Shown: piece after piece, positions 20,401 through 31,053 of the stretch
Layout: every line of letters starts with the position of its first letter
Position numbering within the stretch: position 1 is the stretch's first letter
Assembly (NCBI GenBank): GCA_002811645.1
Contig: PDIP01000043.1
Coordinates: 174,071-238,070 of the forward strand
Origin: Corallochytrium limacisporum
Taxonomy: Eukaryota; Opisthokonta
Length of the DNA stretch: 64,000 nucleotides
Direction: 5' to 3'
Position numbers and translations under genes: made by a program
Notes under the pieces: generated by a model
Database searches by the model: none
What the model was told of the DNA's origin: nothing
Seen by the model: only the letters and a program-made list of their open reading frames with translations

Positions 20401-20955
20401 TTCTCGGACCTCGCCGAACACCCATGTTCAGTACGGGGGTTACTGGTTCTTACTCTGCTGATCTCTTGTCGTGTTGTTGCCTTTACGACCCCAAGCAACA
20501 GCAGAGCGCCCACAGCAAGGACCGGGTCCGTTCTCCAAGGAACACACCCCACACCCACAACATGGCCGGACTATCGATATACTTCTTCCCGGACTTCTCT
20601 GAAATGACGCAGACCCAAACGGAAGGTTGCCAGTACATAAAGTACTAGAACTTTGGCGAAGGGATGATTACATGTTGATTTATAATCATATTATGATTGA
20701 ATCAGGGACCTCTGTTCGGGGTGAAAAATCCCGGGCCACTCCCCCCGGGGGGGGGGGAGACTGTTGAAATGTATGCGTTCGCAATATGGCAAACAGGAAG
20801 CGGGGCGTTTGCAGATGTGTTCGAAGCTATGGCTGGGTGCGCGGTGGTCAATACGAACCCGCAAGGTACTGCAAGAGAGCCATCGACTGCTCGTCTCATA
20901 TGCCTTTATGAAGCTTACCTAGCTGAACCAGCCTTCAGTTGAGCAGACAAAAACT
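17442..20955. other. Gene-poor spacer, right of the gap
   Basis: About 3.5 kb without a supported gene. It holds a TG dinucleotide run (17757-17773), a TTTCCCGCACCAAT word (17791-17804), eleven C at 20196-20206 and a C6G11 palindrome at 20741-20757, which is 199 bases before the TMEM167 ATG. None of the short frames has a recognisable family, and I see no transposon ORF, tRNA or rRNA. Confidence 0.45.
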
Positions 20956-21171
20956 ATGTCTGCCATTTTCAACTTCCAAGCACTGTTGGCAGTGCTTTTA
21001 CTGTCCATCTGCACATGCGCATACGTGCATGAGCTGCGGCCCCAACTGCTTGATTCAAATAAAACCGGACCATTGGGAACATTTTGGAAACTGGCAAGAA
21101 TTGGAGAACGTCTGAGCCCATTTGTATGTCTGTGCTGCATCGCAATGGCATTCTCGATGCTATCTACGTAA
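20956..21171 (+). CDS. TMEM167A: TMEM167/kish small Golgi membrane protein
   Basis: 71 residues, almost the same as animal TMEM167A (72). The start [21 protein letters not shown] and the segments [22 protein letters not shown] and [10 protein letters not shown] are diagnostic. It has an N-terminal hydrophobic segment (about 7-23) and a second at about 54-69. Kish works in constitutive secretion from the Golgi. It is a complete single-exon gene with a clear ATG at 20956, standing alone at the edge of the gene-poor stretch. Confidence 0.95.
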   Translation: MSAIFNFQALLAVLLLSICTCAYVHELRPQLLDSNKTGPLGTFWKLARIGERLSPFVCLCCIAMAFSMLST

Positions 21172-21679
21172 AGCACTGCGACGCGCTCTGCAGTATTGAC
21201 CATAATCACCTCGGCTACTGCGTAACTATTGTCATATATCATCATCGTCATCATCATCATACTACATACAACTACATATCTTTCATGTCAATCTGATGCT
21301 TGTATGCCTCACTCGTAACATCCTCGAATTGTTGTGCTTTTCGCAATAGTTGGGGCCACCGGGTCGATTCTCAACTAGTTTTTTAATTGCCCCTTGTTTA
21401 TTTTTTAAAATTCGACCGCGTTGGGCCCAGATGGGGGAGGGGTCCACGGGTTGGAGTGACGGTCTGTACGGTTCGCTCCGCACTTGTTGATGGTCGCTGT
21501 TGCTGTAGCTCAAGAATGAATGTTAGTCATGTTCTGCATATTTCAGATCGTTTATTTTTGGACCTGAAAAGCACAATTCTTCAAAGCGTAGGAATATGAA
21601 TGGAGAAACTAAACCAAGGTAAAGGAAGTGTTATGTAGGTTGTTCGGATTCAACTTGTGTTTGTGAATATTGCGTAACC
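21172..21679. other. Spacer between TMEM167 and bL28m
   Basis: 508 bases between plus-strand genes. It contains an ATC/CAT trinucleotide run (21240-21261) and a G-rich patch near 21431-21437. No gene is visible. Confidence 0.45.
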
Positions 21680-22465
21680 ATGCCCATAGGGTGCAGCTTT
21701 ACCAGTATGATTCGCAGGGCCAGTAGCGCCTTCCCTGCAGTGTCTCGAAAGCCAATGCTGCCGAACGTTCGGATGTCTAAGAAGGAGAGCCATGAATACA
21801 TGTGGAAGCAGACGCCTCTGGGTATGCGCTACTTGCCCAAGTGGATGATGCAAGGGACACAGCCACACAGGAGACACGACGGTATTTGGGCTGGAAAGAA
21901 TGTGAAGTTTGGAGATGCTGTGGCAGCCTTTGGTCGTAATCGGTGGCGCAGGAGCTGGAAGCCTAACGTGCAGCGTGTGGCATTGTGGAGTGAAACCCTC
22001 GAAGAGCGCATTACCATCCCCGTCACAACGCACGCTCTGAAGCAAATAGACAAGTGGGGTGGGTTGGACAACTATCTTCTGCGTTCCAACCCGAACCGCA
22101 AGGAAGTCTTTGCCTTGCAGCTGCGTGATCGGATCATTGACACCCGCCAGAGCCGCCGTGAGCGTGGAGAAGCGCCTGTCCGAGTCCGCAAATATTTGCC
22201 CCCGGATCCGAAGGAACCTGTTGAACCATTCGAACCCGACTCGCTGAAGAAAACTATTGCTCGCTTCAGCGGTCTCGAGCTGAAGCAACGTCTGCGTGCT
22301 GTGGCTGATCCGGACTGGTACCTAAAGAAGGTAATCCCTGCTATCCATAAGAAGCGGACTGACGGTAAGATTACGGAACAAGAATGGCAAGAAGAGATAG
22401 CCCTAGCCAACAAACGCTACAAATATGCGTTTGTGAATGCGCTGGCCATGGGCAATGCGGCGTAA
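21680..22465 (+). CDS. MRPL28: Mitochondrial ribosomal protein bL28m
   Basis: 261 residues. A large-subunit mitoribosome protein of the bL28 family (Mrpl24 in yeast). The bL28 core is at about 72-145: GIWAGKNVKFGDAVAAFGRN, RRSWKPNVQRVALWSE, then VTTHALKQIDKWGGLDNYLL. The first 25 residues are basic and Ser/Ala-rich, as expected for a mitochondrial presequence (IRRASSAFPAVSRK). ATGs at 21680 and 21707 are both possible starts; I take the first. The C-terminal 110 residues are a mitochondrial extension. It converges on DUG2 with a 121-base gap. Confidence 0.92.
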   Translation: MPIGCSFTSMIRRASSAFPAVSRKPMLPNVRMSKKESHEYMWKQTPLGMRYLPKWMMQGTQPHRRHDGIWAGKNVKFGDAVAAFGRNRWRRSWKPNVQRVALWSETLEERITIPVTTHALKQIDKWGGLDNYLLRSNPNRKEVFALQLRDRIIDTRQSRRERGEAPVRVRKYLPPDPKEPVEPFEPDSLKKTIARFSGLELKQRLRAVADPDWYLKKVIPAIHKKRTDGKITEQEWQEEIALANKRYKYAFVNALAMGNAA

Positions 22466-22586
22466 TTGTAGAATAGTCTTTCCATCAATATTTATATCAT
22501 AATCAGACACATACATAGAATGTACCATGAAGCTTGAATGAGTAATGACTTTTGTTTCCCAAGTCGGCGTACGATTAGTGTAACAT

Positions 22587-25208
22587 TTACCTAAGGTTTT
22601 GAAGTAACGTCTTCGTAACCTGACGTCCACGTTGCAAATTCAGAAGGCGTGTACGTTCGTTGGCCAAATGGGCTCCGTCCGAGGACTGACCCATGGGCAT
22701 ATGCAGTGCTTTGGCTCCAAATATTTGCTCAAGGTATGAAGTCATAGGAATGGAACCGCCCTCACGCGTAAGGAATGGCGCTTTGCCCCAATGTTCCTCA
22801 ATGGATTGGGAAGCGGCCTGGAAAAGCGGGGAATTGTAGTCCCCCTGCCACCAGTCACCAGTGTCGGCATCGGTGACAGTCAGTTTGTTGCCGGATCCAA
22901 TCTTGGCCATAATGTCCTCCAAATGCTTCTGAGTTTTGCTAACCACGTCGTTGATACGTTGCGAGGCCACAATACGCATGCTGACCTTTGCGGTTACCTT
23001 GTGTGGTATGACAGTATCTGTACCTGGACCACTGCTGCGAACGCTGTGGATAGAGCAAGTTGGTTCTCTCCAGCGCTTCATCAGAAGCTCACGGGAGTCC
23101 TTGGTGACCACGGCCTCCAGGTCTTCACCAGTACTGTACTTGAGCTCAGCGTCCTGGAATTGATCGTACAAAGCTTCCTCGTGAGATGTTAGAGGTGCGA
23201 CATCATCGTAGAAGCCAGGTACAAGGCATTTGGCTTCGGAATTGACCAGGGATCCAAGCAGTTTGGTCATGTCACTGAAAGGTTCGTTGATTGTACCACC
23301 TTCGATACCACTATGCAAATCAGCATTCTGGCTTTCCACCACTATGTCGAATCGGACCACACCACGCAGGCCATATATCAGACAAGGGTGAGTGTCACCA
23401 ATCCAATAGGAATTGGAGATGAGAATGTAGGAAGTCTCGCCAAAGAAGTCGAGATTATTGGCCATCAGACCGCGGAAGTCCTTGGAACCAATTTCCTCAC
23501 TGCCATCTACCACAAACCCAACGTTGACATCTAACTGGCCCATATCCAGAAGATCACGAACGGCAAATATCATAGCAACAAGGGGACCCTTGTTGTCTGT
23601 GACACCACGACCATACAAGTAACCGTCGATACCGCGCAACTCGAAAGGATCTGTTCGCCACTGCGTCGCTCCTGCGCGAGAATTGGCTGGCTGCACGTCG
23701 TAGTGGGCATAGATGAGCACCGTAGGTTGGGACTTCGGATTTTCTTTGGCATCAAATCGGGCCATGACAATCGGAGGTGACTCGTCACTCGAGGCATCCA
23801 GCTTGGTTTCCGCACCCAGGCTCTCGAAGCACTCTCGCAGGTATTGTGCGCAGTCCCAGCAGGCATTGATGCATGATTCCTTAGCGCTGACTGTGCGATA
23901 CGCAATCAATTGTTCGAGAACAGCATACATGTCATCTTCCGGATTGAACAATGTGGGGAGCATGTCTTCGCCTTCGTTTACATTGGTGGTTGCCGTCTCC
24001 AAGCTGATCTGCCAAACACGTAGTTCTCCGTCTCCTCCTCCACTAACAAAGTGGTTCTCTCCTGCTGGCGTGATGGACAGTACAGGTCCACTGTGGTCAG
24101 TCAGGCTGTCCACGATGGTGTATTCCGGATTCAGGCAATGAATAAGCCCGTCCGCAGACGCACTGAAGAGGAGATCATGCGCATAGCAAAGAGCAAGCAC
24201 ATCATCATTGTGGGCTTTCAGTTTCCGACGACATTTCAAACTCTCCCCATCCCAAACTTTGATGCATCCATCCTGGCCCGCGCTGATGATGAGGCGGCCG
24301 ATTGTAACTATAGAGAGAATCCCACCATCATGGGCCGTAAAGGTGGTCCTGAGTTGCAACGGTTCGTCCCCATCGGGCGCCACGCGCCAGATCTTGATAC
24401 TTCCGTCTCCGCCACCCGATACCAAGTGAAATCCACCTTCTGGACCCAGCCTCAGAGAAGCTAGCGAGTACACATAACCATGATGGCGTACCTTGTAAGC
24501 TTCTGAACTGTCAGGAGCAGGAGTGACCTCCACAGTACTCATGACCTCGTCCGGGACAGCTGTCACGGTACCGTTCATGTGATCTGATGGACTATTCTTG
24601 ACCACCAGATTCGAGATGTCGATAACTTGAATGCTATTGTTTTGGCATCCTGCAAACAAATAGTCGCTCTTCGGCAAGATTTCCAGTCCATAAATGTCCC
24701 CTACAGGATTGGTAAAGTGATACTGTGCCATTAGCATCAGGGACTCCGGAGTTGCCCGCCATGCCTTGATATATCCGTCCCCAGACGACGTGAAGAAGAG
24801 GTTTCTCTCTTCACACATAAATGTGGCAAGAACAGACTTCTCATGGCCCTTAACAGAGGCCACTCTCAAATAGGTCTCCGCATTCCATGCAGTTACTTGC
24901 CCGGACTCAGTGGCGGCATAAATATAGGAGTCTCCACACGCCGTACTTAGTACCGAGTCGGCGCATGTTAGAGTGTGTACGCATTTGATGTTCACGTATT
25001 GAACCCGTTGCAGCGGTACGCGGGGCTTCCGCTTAATAACCTGCACAGTGGTCGCATCATCAAGGACCACCGTAGATTGCTTTCTCATTATAGAATTTCC
25101 CGATTGTATCCGTGCGTCAGTTGGCCGAACTTCGACTAGGTGGTCATCGGCTGAGAGCGGCTCGGGACCATTATGACGAGGAGCACCCTTGTATTTAGGG
25201 GAATTCAT
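22587..25208 (-). CDS. DUG2: DUG2-type WD40 + M20 peptidase
   Basis: 873 residues, the size of yeast Dug2 (878). Dug2 with Dug3 forms the gamma-glutamyl amidotransferase of the fungal glutathione-breakdown pathway. The N-terminal half (about 70-420) is a WD40 propeller, with units such as VSGGGDGSIKIWR and ISAGQDGCIKVWD. The C-terminal half is an M20 metallopeptidase fold with metal-site motifs in order: YAHYDVQPA, YGRGVTDNKGP, VDGSEEIGS, and HMPMGQSSDGAHLANE near the end. The fusion of these two halves is a fungal hallmark. Upstream, at 25515-25532, lies a C/G-rich tract about 307 bases from the start. The ATG at 25208 is the only sensible start. Confidence 0.93.
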   Translation of the reverse strand: MNSPKYKGAPRHNGPEPLSADDHLVEVRPTDARIQSGNSIMRKQSTVVLDDATTVQVIKRKPRVPLQRVQYVNIKCVHTLTCADSVLSTACGDSYIYAATESGQVTAWNAETYLRVASVKGHEKSVLATFMCEERNLFFTSSGDGYIKAWRATPESLMLMAQYHFTNPVGDIYGLEILPKSDYLFAGCQNNSIQVIDISNLVVKNSPSDHMNGTVTAVPDEVMSTVEVTPAPDSSEAYKVRHHGYVYSLASLRLGPEGGFHLVSGGGDGSIKIWRVAPDGDEPLQLRTTFTAHDGGILSIVTIGRLIISAGQDGCIKVWDGESLKCRRKLKAHNDDVLALCYAHDLLFSASADGLIHCLNPEYTIVDSLTDHSGPVLSITPAGENHFVSGGGDGELRVWQISLETATTNVNEGEDMLPTLFNPEDDMYAVLEQLIAYRTVSAKESCINACWDCAQYLRECFESLGAETKLDASSDESPPIVMARFDAKENPKSQPTVLIYAHYDVQPANSRAGATQWRTDPFELRGIDGYLYGRGVTDNKGPLVAMIFAVRDLLDMGQLDVNVGFVVDGSEEIGSKDFRGLMANNLDFFGETSYILISNSYWIGDTHPCLIYGLRGVVRFDIVVESQNADLHSGIEGGTINEPFSDMTKLLGSLVNSEAKCLVPGFYDDVAPLTSHEEALYDQFQDAELKYSTGEDLEAVVTKDSRELLMKRWREPTCSIHSVRSSGPGTDTVIPHKVTAKVSMRIVASQRINDVVSKTQKHLEDIMAKIGSGNKLTVTDADTGDWWQGDYNSPLFQAASQSIEEHWGKAPFLTREGGSIPMTSYLEQIFGAKALHMPMGQSSDGAHLANERTRLLNLQRGRQVTKTLLQNLR

Positions 25209-27273
25209 TATTTTCCGAAGGGTTCTATTTATATTGTAGAAAGTGCTTCAGGGGGTCACCTCATGTTCTCAACCTACTGCCCGCTTGGTTTCAGAGCTTT
25301 CCCAGTCAAATACAGAACGATTTACCAGGTCAGTCGTTCCTCATCGATCTAATATCCATTTACGTCTGAAATATCTTGGGCAGGCCATGGATACGCGGAC
25401 TCGTCTCACTGTCTGTTTAGATCAGGAATCTCCCCGCTCCCGTGTGTATCGCAGGCAGAGCGGCACTTGCGAATTCTCCATCCGGGGAAGGGCCTCTGCC
25501 CGGCCAGCTAACAGGCCCCCCTCCCCCCGGGGTTCGGCCTCGGGGAGAGGGGAGGGGAGGAGTGGAGGCCAGTTTGGTCCAGGGTGGGGTTTGGGGGCGG
25601 GAGCCACACTCTCCCGAAAGCACTCTGTAGGCAACAAGAAGGGGAAAATGAGTCCTACTACTACCGTTTTCCCTGCGTTCCGATCCCATCACACATTCCT
25701 TTCCTTTGGAGTCGAGGAAAGATCTGTTCAGACTTTCTCATACGAGCGAATGGAAAGGTTTGGGGGAAGGGGAGAGGAGGAGGAAGGGGAGAGGACGAGG
25801 AAGGGGGGTCCAACTGGCTATCGCCGCTGCGCAGGTTTATTTAGAGGGTGGGCAGAGCATACCCACACACTTTTACCCACATCCGTGTGTGGTGCATGAC
25901 ACAATTCTTGCCGTTTTTAGGTGGTATTCTTTCGCACCAAAGCCTCCGACACCCGCCCCCTTCCCTCACCCCTGAGAATAGGAAATCGTCGTGCGATGTG
26001 CGGTTCTCCTTTTGGGTTTTTCGTTCGTGCTCTTGGTCGCGCGCATAAGCCGGCCGGATGTCGATGGGATTTCGCGGTGTCCCCTTTGGTCCTGAGTATC
26101 GCAGTATCGGCGCGTTGCGGCTTCAACCCCGGTCGTGCTTCTGACCAATTTCTCGATTCTCTTTTTTTGGTTCTGCTGCACCTGGGCGTAAGCGAAGAAT
26201 GCAAGATACACGTGCGATTGGACACGAGTGGAAAGGGGTTCAAATTTCGGACTAAAGACTGTCAAACTCGGGCCAAAGCAGGGGCAAGCTGGAACACACG
26301 GACAACACCCACAGACCCACAAGAGGGGAGGACGCCAAGTTCCGGATAAGCAAGTTTTGGCCGGAGCACGGCCAGTCAGTACTTCATGCCCTTCTCACTG
26401 GGCAGGGCCGGCCTGATCTGAATTTGCCTTTTCCATTTACTGTCTGTTTCCCTCTCTTTCCCCTTGCTTCCTCGCGGTGCTGTGCGGAAGCGGGAGATCC
26501 TGTAACTCTGAAAGTCCCCTGTCCCCTAAAAGCGGAAAGGAACCAGAGCCAGAAATTTGGTTAAGTCTTTCGAGTGCACGTAAAATCATCGCCAGTGGAG
26601 GGGAGCGCAGGTGTGCGTAGTCTTCAGAGCCTGAGCCACTCTTCCGAGAAGGACTTTCCGTAAGGAGCGGTAAAAAGGAAAAAAGAAAATGGAAGGAGAC
26701 GGTAGATTGTGGCTATACATGTGCACTCACGACTACCAAATTTCTGACACTGATCGGGTGGGGACAAGAGTCCTTTCAGAGGACCAGGATCACGCTCCAT
26801 ACATAAACTACGACCAACGAAAATTGTAAAAGGCAGATAGAGAGTGTTGAAGTGGTATCGGTCTCTACTCTGGCGTCAGTTTCTTCGACTTAGACTATAT
26901 GGTGGCGGGGGCACCGGATCGCTGCCGTTTGCAGCTGGCAGTAGTGAGTATATGGTCACATAGCTCGAGACTTTCCTGGTCGGACCCGAGAACGGAGAGG
27001 GCGGTGGTGCAATGCCACGAAAGTGATGAGGGAGCCTTTTTGGGATCTTTATTTTGTGTTTGTTTCGTATTTGAAATACAACGTTATTGAATCATTAAAA
27101 TATCTAAGTTTTGGTCAGAACAAAATCGCGAAAAAGAGATCTTACTGAAAATCAAAGGGGACCATGTTCCGGCATACCGACACCGCATTTATATTTGTAT
27201 AGGGATATCGCGAACCAATTTACTGACGTAGACTTCACTTACGTTCGGATTGGCTGAAAGCCTCGATATCATA
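25209..27273. other. 2 kb spacer between DUG2 and the mannosidase
   Basis: Divergent promoters for two genes plus intervening sequence. Purine-rich G/A runs are at about 25530-25570 and 25765-25810, with C/G tracts at 25515-25532. A T-run at 26161-26168 resembles a Pol III terminator, but no A- or B-box sequence precedes it. The frames here (for example 25243-25899 and 25921-26349) are low-complexity and match no family. No gene is supported. Confidence 0.5.
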
Positions 27274-29142
27274 ATGAAGCTGAACATTGCTTTGAGGCCC
27301 ATAGTAAGAGGCCTAAGCGTGGCAGTATTGTTCGGAATTGTATACTGGCTTTCAAAGGGGTTTGGACAGTATCTCTCAGAAAATCGGCCAACGTTTCAAT
27401 TTGGGCCTTTGGGCTTCGAGACTGGCAACGAACCGTCAGTTAGAGCACACGAAGGTGTATCGGCGAAAGAGGTTGCGAAAGATCCTGAACATCCTTTGGA
27501 TGATGATGATGACGTAGCGCACGACAAGTATGATGGCGACTTCGATCCGCAAAACTTTGGCAACAAGCCAGATGCCGCACACAAGCCGAGTTCTGCAGCC
27601 GAAACAGATCCAGATCCAGCGTTTTCGACAGTGACCTTGAATATGATACAAAATGGTGGTGCATTCAATGGGAAGCACAATGAGAAACAGCAGGCTGTTA
27701 TCGATGCTTTCCGGGAGACTATGTCGGAATACCGAGCGAGTGCATGGGGTCACGATGAGGTTAAGCCTATCAGTAGGGTACCCTACGATTGGTTCGGGAT
27801 AGGTTTAATGATGCTCGACAACCTCGATTTGGCCATCATTATGGGCCAACAGGATTGGTATGAAAAAATGCATAGCTGGGTTGCGAGTTTCGACGTACAT
27901 AAAGGGATGCGGTGCAATACCTTTGAGACCACCATTCGCGCCCTTGGTGGGGTTCTATCGGCATACTATCTTACTGGGGACGAAGTTTTCCTTGACGTAG
28001 CTCGTAAAATTGGTTACCCGTTGGTGGACAGCACCTTGCACCACGGAAACAAGATTCCAGATCAGTGGGTCAACCTCGTAACCGGAGGAACGCCTGGAGT
28101 TGTGACCAACCTGGCAGAAGTGGGTACCCTGCAACTGGAATGGACCTACCTTTCCTATGCGGTTCAAGACCCGTGGCCCGCACAGGCTGCGCACCAGATT
28201 TATGAAGAGATTTGGAAAATTGCAGAGGATGGTCTAGTAGATGCGGTCCTAATAGCTACTCCCACATTGCGTGGTAGTGGTCCGCGGTATACCATGAATG
28301 GTGGTAGTGACAGTTACTATGAGTATCTACTAAAGTTATGGATCCAGACTGGTAAGACAGAACAACGTTACCTGGATGAGTACGTAGCGGCAATTAGGAA
28401 CTTCAGGACGCATTTCATGCGACAATCGCAAACGTCGAAGCTCTGGTATATAGGTGAATTCGGTAGAGACAGTTCGGGCAATTTTTTCGAGGCAGAACCG
28501 ATGATGGAGCATTTGGCGTGCTTCCTTCCTGGCACATTGATGCTTGGTTGGTACCACAATGTTCCGGATCGTGACGAACATCGTATTATGGCCGAACGAC
28601 TACTGGAAACATGTATGGCTATATACGAGACGCCAACGGGCCTGGCACCGGAAAATGTCTACTTTGGCTATTCTGCTAAGGGTAGACACTTTGATCAGTA
28701 TCCTGATGTTGTGGTATCTTCGAAGGGCCGGGTCAATCACTTGCGACCGGAGACTGTGGAAAGTCTCTGGTACTTCTACGTGATCACGGGTGAGAAGAAA
28801 TGGCAGGACTATGGTTGGAAGTACTTCAATGCATTCCATGAGCATGCTAGACTACCAGAAGGTGGCTATGCTACCGTTGTCAATGTTTTTGACGTCCCAG
28901 CGAGTCCCTACAACAAGCTTCACACATTCTGGTCCGCAGAGACACTGAAGTATTTCTTTCTACTCTTTGCAGACCACGATGAGCAACCTTTCCCGCTGAA
29001 TAATTACGTCTTCACCACGGAGGCCCACCCATTGCCTGTCCTGGGTGGTCGCTTTGACGGCCACACAGACAAGAGAGACCTCGACAGAATCCGCCGCAGG
29101 ATCTACCATCGTATTCGTCGTGCGCACGAGACTATTGCATGA
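27274..29142 (+). CDS. GH47 class I alpha-1,2-mannosidase
   Basis: 622 residues. GH47 enzymes trim mannose from N-glycans in the ER or Golgi. The protein has a short cytosolic tail and one hydrophobic anchor (about 12-30), so it is a type II membrane enzyme. An acidic stem follows. The catalytic domain starts near residue 150: a WFGIGLMMLDNLDLAIIMG segment, then FETTIRALGGVLSAYYLTGD, then the GGSDSYYEYLLKLW segment, then HLRPETVESLWYFYVITG. It ends in FWSAETLKYFFLLFADHDE and FTTEAHPLP, whose Thr is the Ca-ligand region of the family. The ATG at 27274 is the first; an earlier TTG only extends the frame. An ER mannosidase I (MNS1/MAN1B1) is most likely, a Golgi member is possible. Confidence 0.9.
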   Translation: MKLNIALRPIVRGLSVAVLFGIVYWLSKGFGQYLSENRPTFQFGPLGFETGNEPSVRAHEGVSAKEVAKDPEHPLDDDDDVAHDKYDGDFDPQNFGNKPDAAHKPSSAAETDPDPAFSTVTLNMIQNGGAFNGKHNEKQQAVIDAFRETMSEYRASAWGHDEVKPISRVPYDWFGIGLMMLDNLDLAIIMGQQDWYEKMHSWVASFDVHKGMRCNTFETTIRALGGVLSAYYLTGDEVFLDVARKIGYPLVDSTLHHGNKIPDQWVNLVTGGTPGVVTNLAEVGTLQLEWTYLSYAVQDPWPAQAAHQIYEEIWKIAEDGLVDAVLIATPTLRGSGPRYTMNGGSDSYYEYLLKLWIQTGKTEQRYLDEYVAAIRNFRTHFMRQSQTSKLWYIGEFGRDSSGNFFEAEPMMEHLACFLPGTLMLGWYHNVPDRDEHRIMAERLLETCMAIYETPTGLAPENVYFGYSAKGRHFDQYPDVVVSSKGRVNHLRPETVESLWYFYVITGEKKWQDYGWKYFNAFHEHARLPEGGYATVVNVFDVPASPYNKLHTFWSAETLKYFFLLFADHDEQPFPLNNYVFTTEAHPLPVLGGRFDGHTDKRDLDRIRRRIYHRIRRAHETIA

Positions 29143-30188
29143 GCAACGAATGTACAGCACTCGACGAGTCTATCGGAGCCTTGACCTAGCACATAGATAA
29201 ATTCATAGCTGCCTAGAGATCAGGAGGGAATTCATAAGCAATCCATTTTTGATATTTACGCACGCACGCACGCACGAACCCCCTGACCAGAAGATCTTCA
29301 GGACTCTGGGGAGATATCCACCCGGCTGCCAGCACTGACATCCACGAATCCATCGATCTTTATCTGAGACCTCGCATTGTCGAGGGCGACTCGATGACCA
29401 CACTGCCTCTATATTACAATGATCGTGGGCAGAAGTCTATCTTAGTAGAGCCAATAAAGGCCCATGTTGAGCACAAGTATTTCACCCTCAATATCCAACA
29501 GTGTGAGAACTGTGCCCACTTAGCCTCACTTGTCGGCCTCTGGTCAGCGGCGTCCCAACACACACACCTCCCCCCACCTCACCTCGTTCCCCGGGCCCCC
29601 TACCGCAGGGGAGTCCATTTTCGCGCCAATTTTGTTCGCTTCCGACCGGAGTGTGGCTGTTGGAGACCCGTTCGACAAGCACACACACGAGCCCCAGCGG
29701 GCGAGGCAGGCAGGTGTGGGGAGTCACAACAGAACGGCCAGGCGGAACGAAAAATATTCTGGGGAACGCGTAAAACCGAACACAAACCGTTCAATCGGGG
29801 TACCATGTAACGATGATGCCTCACTGGAACATCATAGTCTTTAGCGTACATCGCATTCTAGTGGGCTTGGGCTGCAGTGGTCATCTGTTGCCACGTATGT
29901 TGGCAATTCAGGGGTGGGAACGGAGTCCATCGTGTGCACCCGTATCAGGCCTGATCGCCTGTGCAAGCACATTGTGTGTCCCACCAGGCTCCAAATGGTA
30001 CTTGACTTAGTCACCATGGGAAAATCAATTGCAATGAGAACTTCTCTCTCTAACGCAAACGTTGAAATCAATCTCAACAGCGAAGTACGGCTACACACAT
30101 CTCTCGGCATGCGCTAAGTTTCGTCAGAGAGACTACTCCTGAGAAATCTCACTGATCTAGGAATAGTGACAGCAGAGAAAAGAGAACA
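29143..30188. other. Spacer between the mannosidase and DCN1
   Basis: 1.05 kb. It holds an ACGC tetranucleotide run (29260-29276), an AATAAA at about 29452, C-rich sequence at 29571-29600 and a TTTTCGCGCCAAT word at 29618-29630 that resembles an E2F site joined to a CCAAT box. No coding frame has family features. Confidence 0.5.
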
Positions 30189-30944
30189 ATGGCGCCGATT
30201 TCAAAAGATCGCCAGAAGGAGCTTGTGAAAAAGTTTCGGGCATTCACAAATACCAACAGCAAGACCGCAATTGCAGTACTCAGTCAGGCCAACTGGAGGC
30301 TCGAACTAGCAATTGATCGGTACCTCAGCGGCCATGGAAACTTTGAAGTCAGTGATATTGATGCTGGTAAAGCTGAGGGATTTTTCAATGCATACAAAGA
30401 TGACAAGTCCGGAATTATTGACATTGATGGCATTGAAAAGCTGTGCAGTGACCTTGAAGTGGAAGTAACCGACGTAGTCGTTCTCATGATAGCATGCAAA
30501 ATGCACGCCAAGGAAATGGGTAAGTTCACACAGCAGGAATTCTTGCATGGTATGGAAGAGATGGGAACGGACACTTTGGAGGGCCTGAAGGGTAAGATCG
30601 CTGGTCTTCGACAAGAAATGGATGATCCTGCCACATTTAAGCAGCTGTATCAGTATGCATTTGATTTTGGCAGGGATCCGGGTCAAAAGGGCCTGTCCTT
30701 GCAGACGGCTATGGGCTATTGGCAACTTCTCATGAGCGACCGCTTCAAACACCTAAACGAATGGTTGGAATTCCTACAGGAAAAGCACAACAATCGCACA
30801 ATCTCCAAGGACACGTGGAATCTGTTGCTGGACTTCAGTCGCCACATCAACGATGACATGAGCAATTATGACGAGACTGAAGCCTGGCCAGTCCTGATTG
30901 ATGAATTTGTTGAGTACCACAAGGAAAAGGCCGGAGCTGCATGA
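30189..30944 (+). CDS. DCN1: DCN1-like cullin neddylation co-E3
   Basis: 251 residues, the size of yeast and animal DCN1/DCUN1D1. DCN1 helps load NEDD8 on cullins by binding the cullin and the E2. The N-terminal 45 residues form a UBA-like domain ([30 protein letters not shown]). The potentiating-neddylation (PONY) domain follows, with [38 protein letters not shown] and, near the end, [38 protein letters not shown], which is the classic C-terminal part. The ATG at 30189 is natural. Its likely clients include CUL4, encoded about 3 kb away. Confidence 0.96.
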   Translation: MAPISKDRQKELVKKFRAFTNTNSKTAIAVLSQANWRLELAIDRYLSGHGNFEVSDIDAGKAEGFFNAYKDDKSGIIDIDGIEKLCSDLEVEVTDVVVLMIACKMHAKEMGKFTQQEFLHGMEEMGTDTLEGLKGKIAGLRQEMDDPATFKQLYQYAFDFGRDPGQKGLSLQTAMGYWQLLMSDRFKHLNEWLEFLQEKHNNRTISKDTWNLLLDFSRHINDDMSNYDETEAWPVLIDEFVEYHKEKAGAA

Positions 30945-31053
30945 CGTAGCAGGCTACCAGGACATGAGCATCAGTTCACATAGAAAACAAACGGGAATGA
31001 TTGAATCCGCCATAATTATATTTCGTATGATGTATTTGAGTTCATCTGAGTTG

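Noticed and set aside
25243-25899. 218-codon plus-strand frame upstream of DUG2
   Set aside because: Translation is dominated by Gly/Arg/Pro from G/C-rich low-complexity DNA, with several other frames equally open.
26060-26170. Possible Pol III gene ending in a T run
   Set aside because: No convincing A-box or B-box and no match to U6, 5S, 7SL or RNase P RNA that I can recognise.
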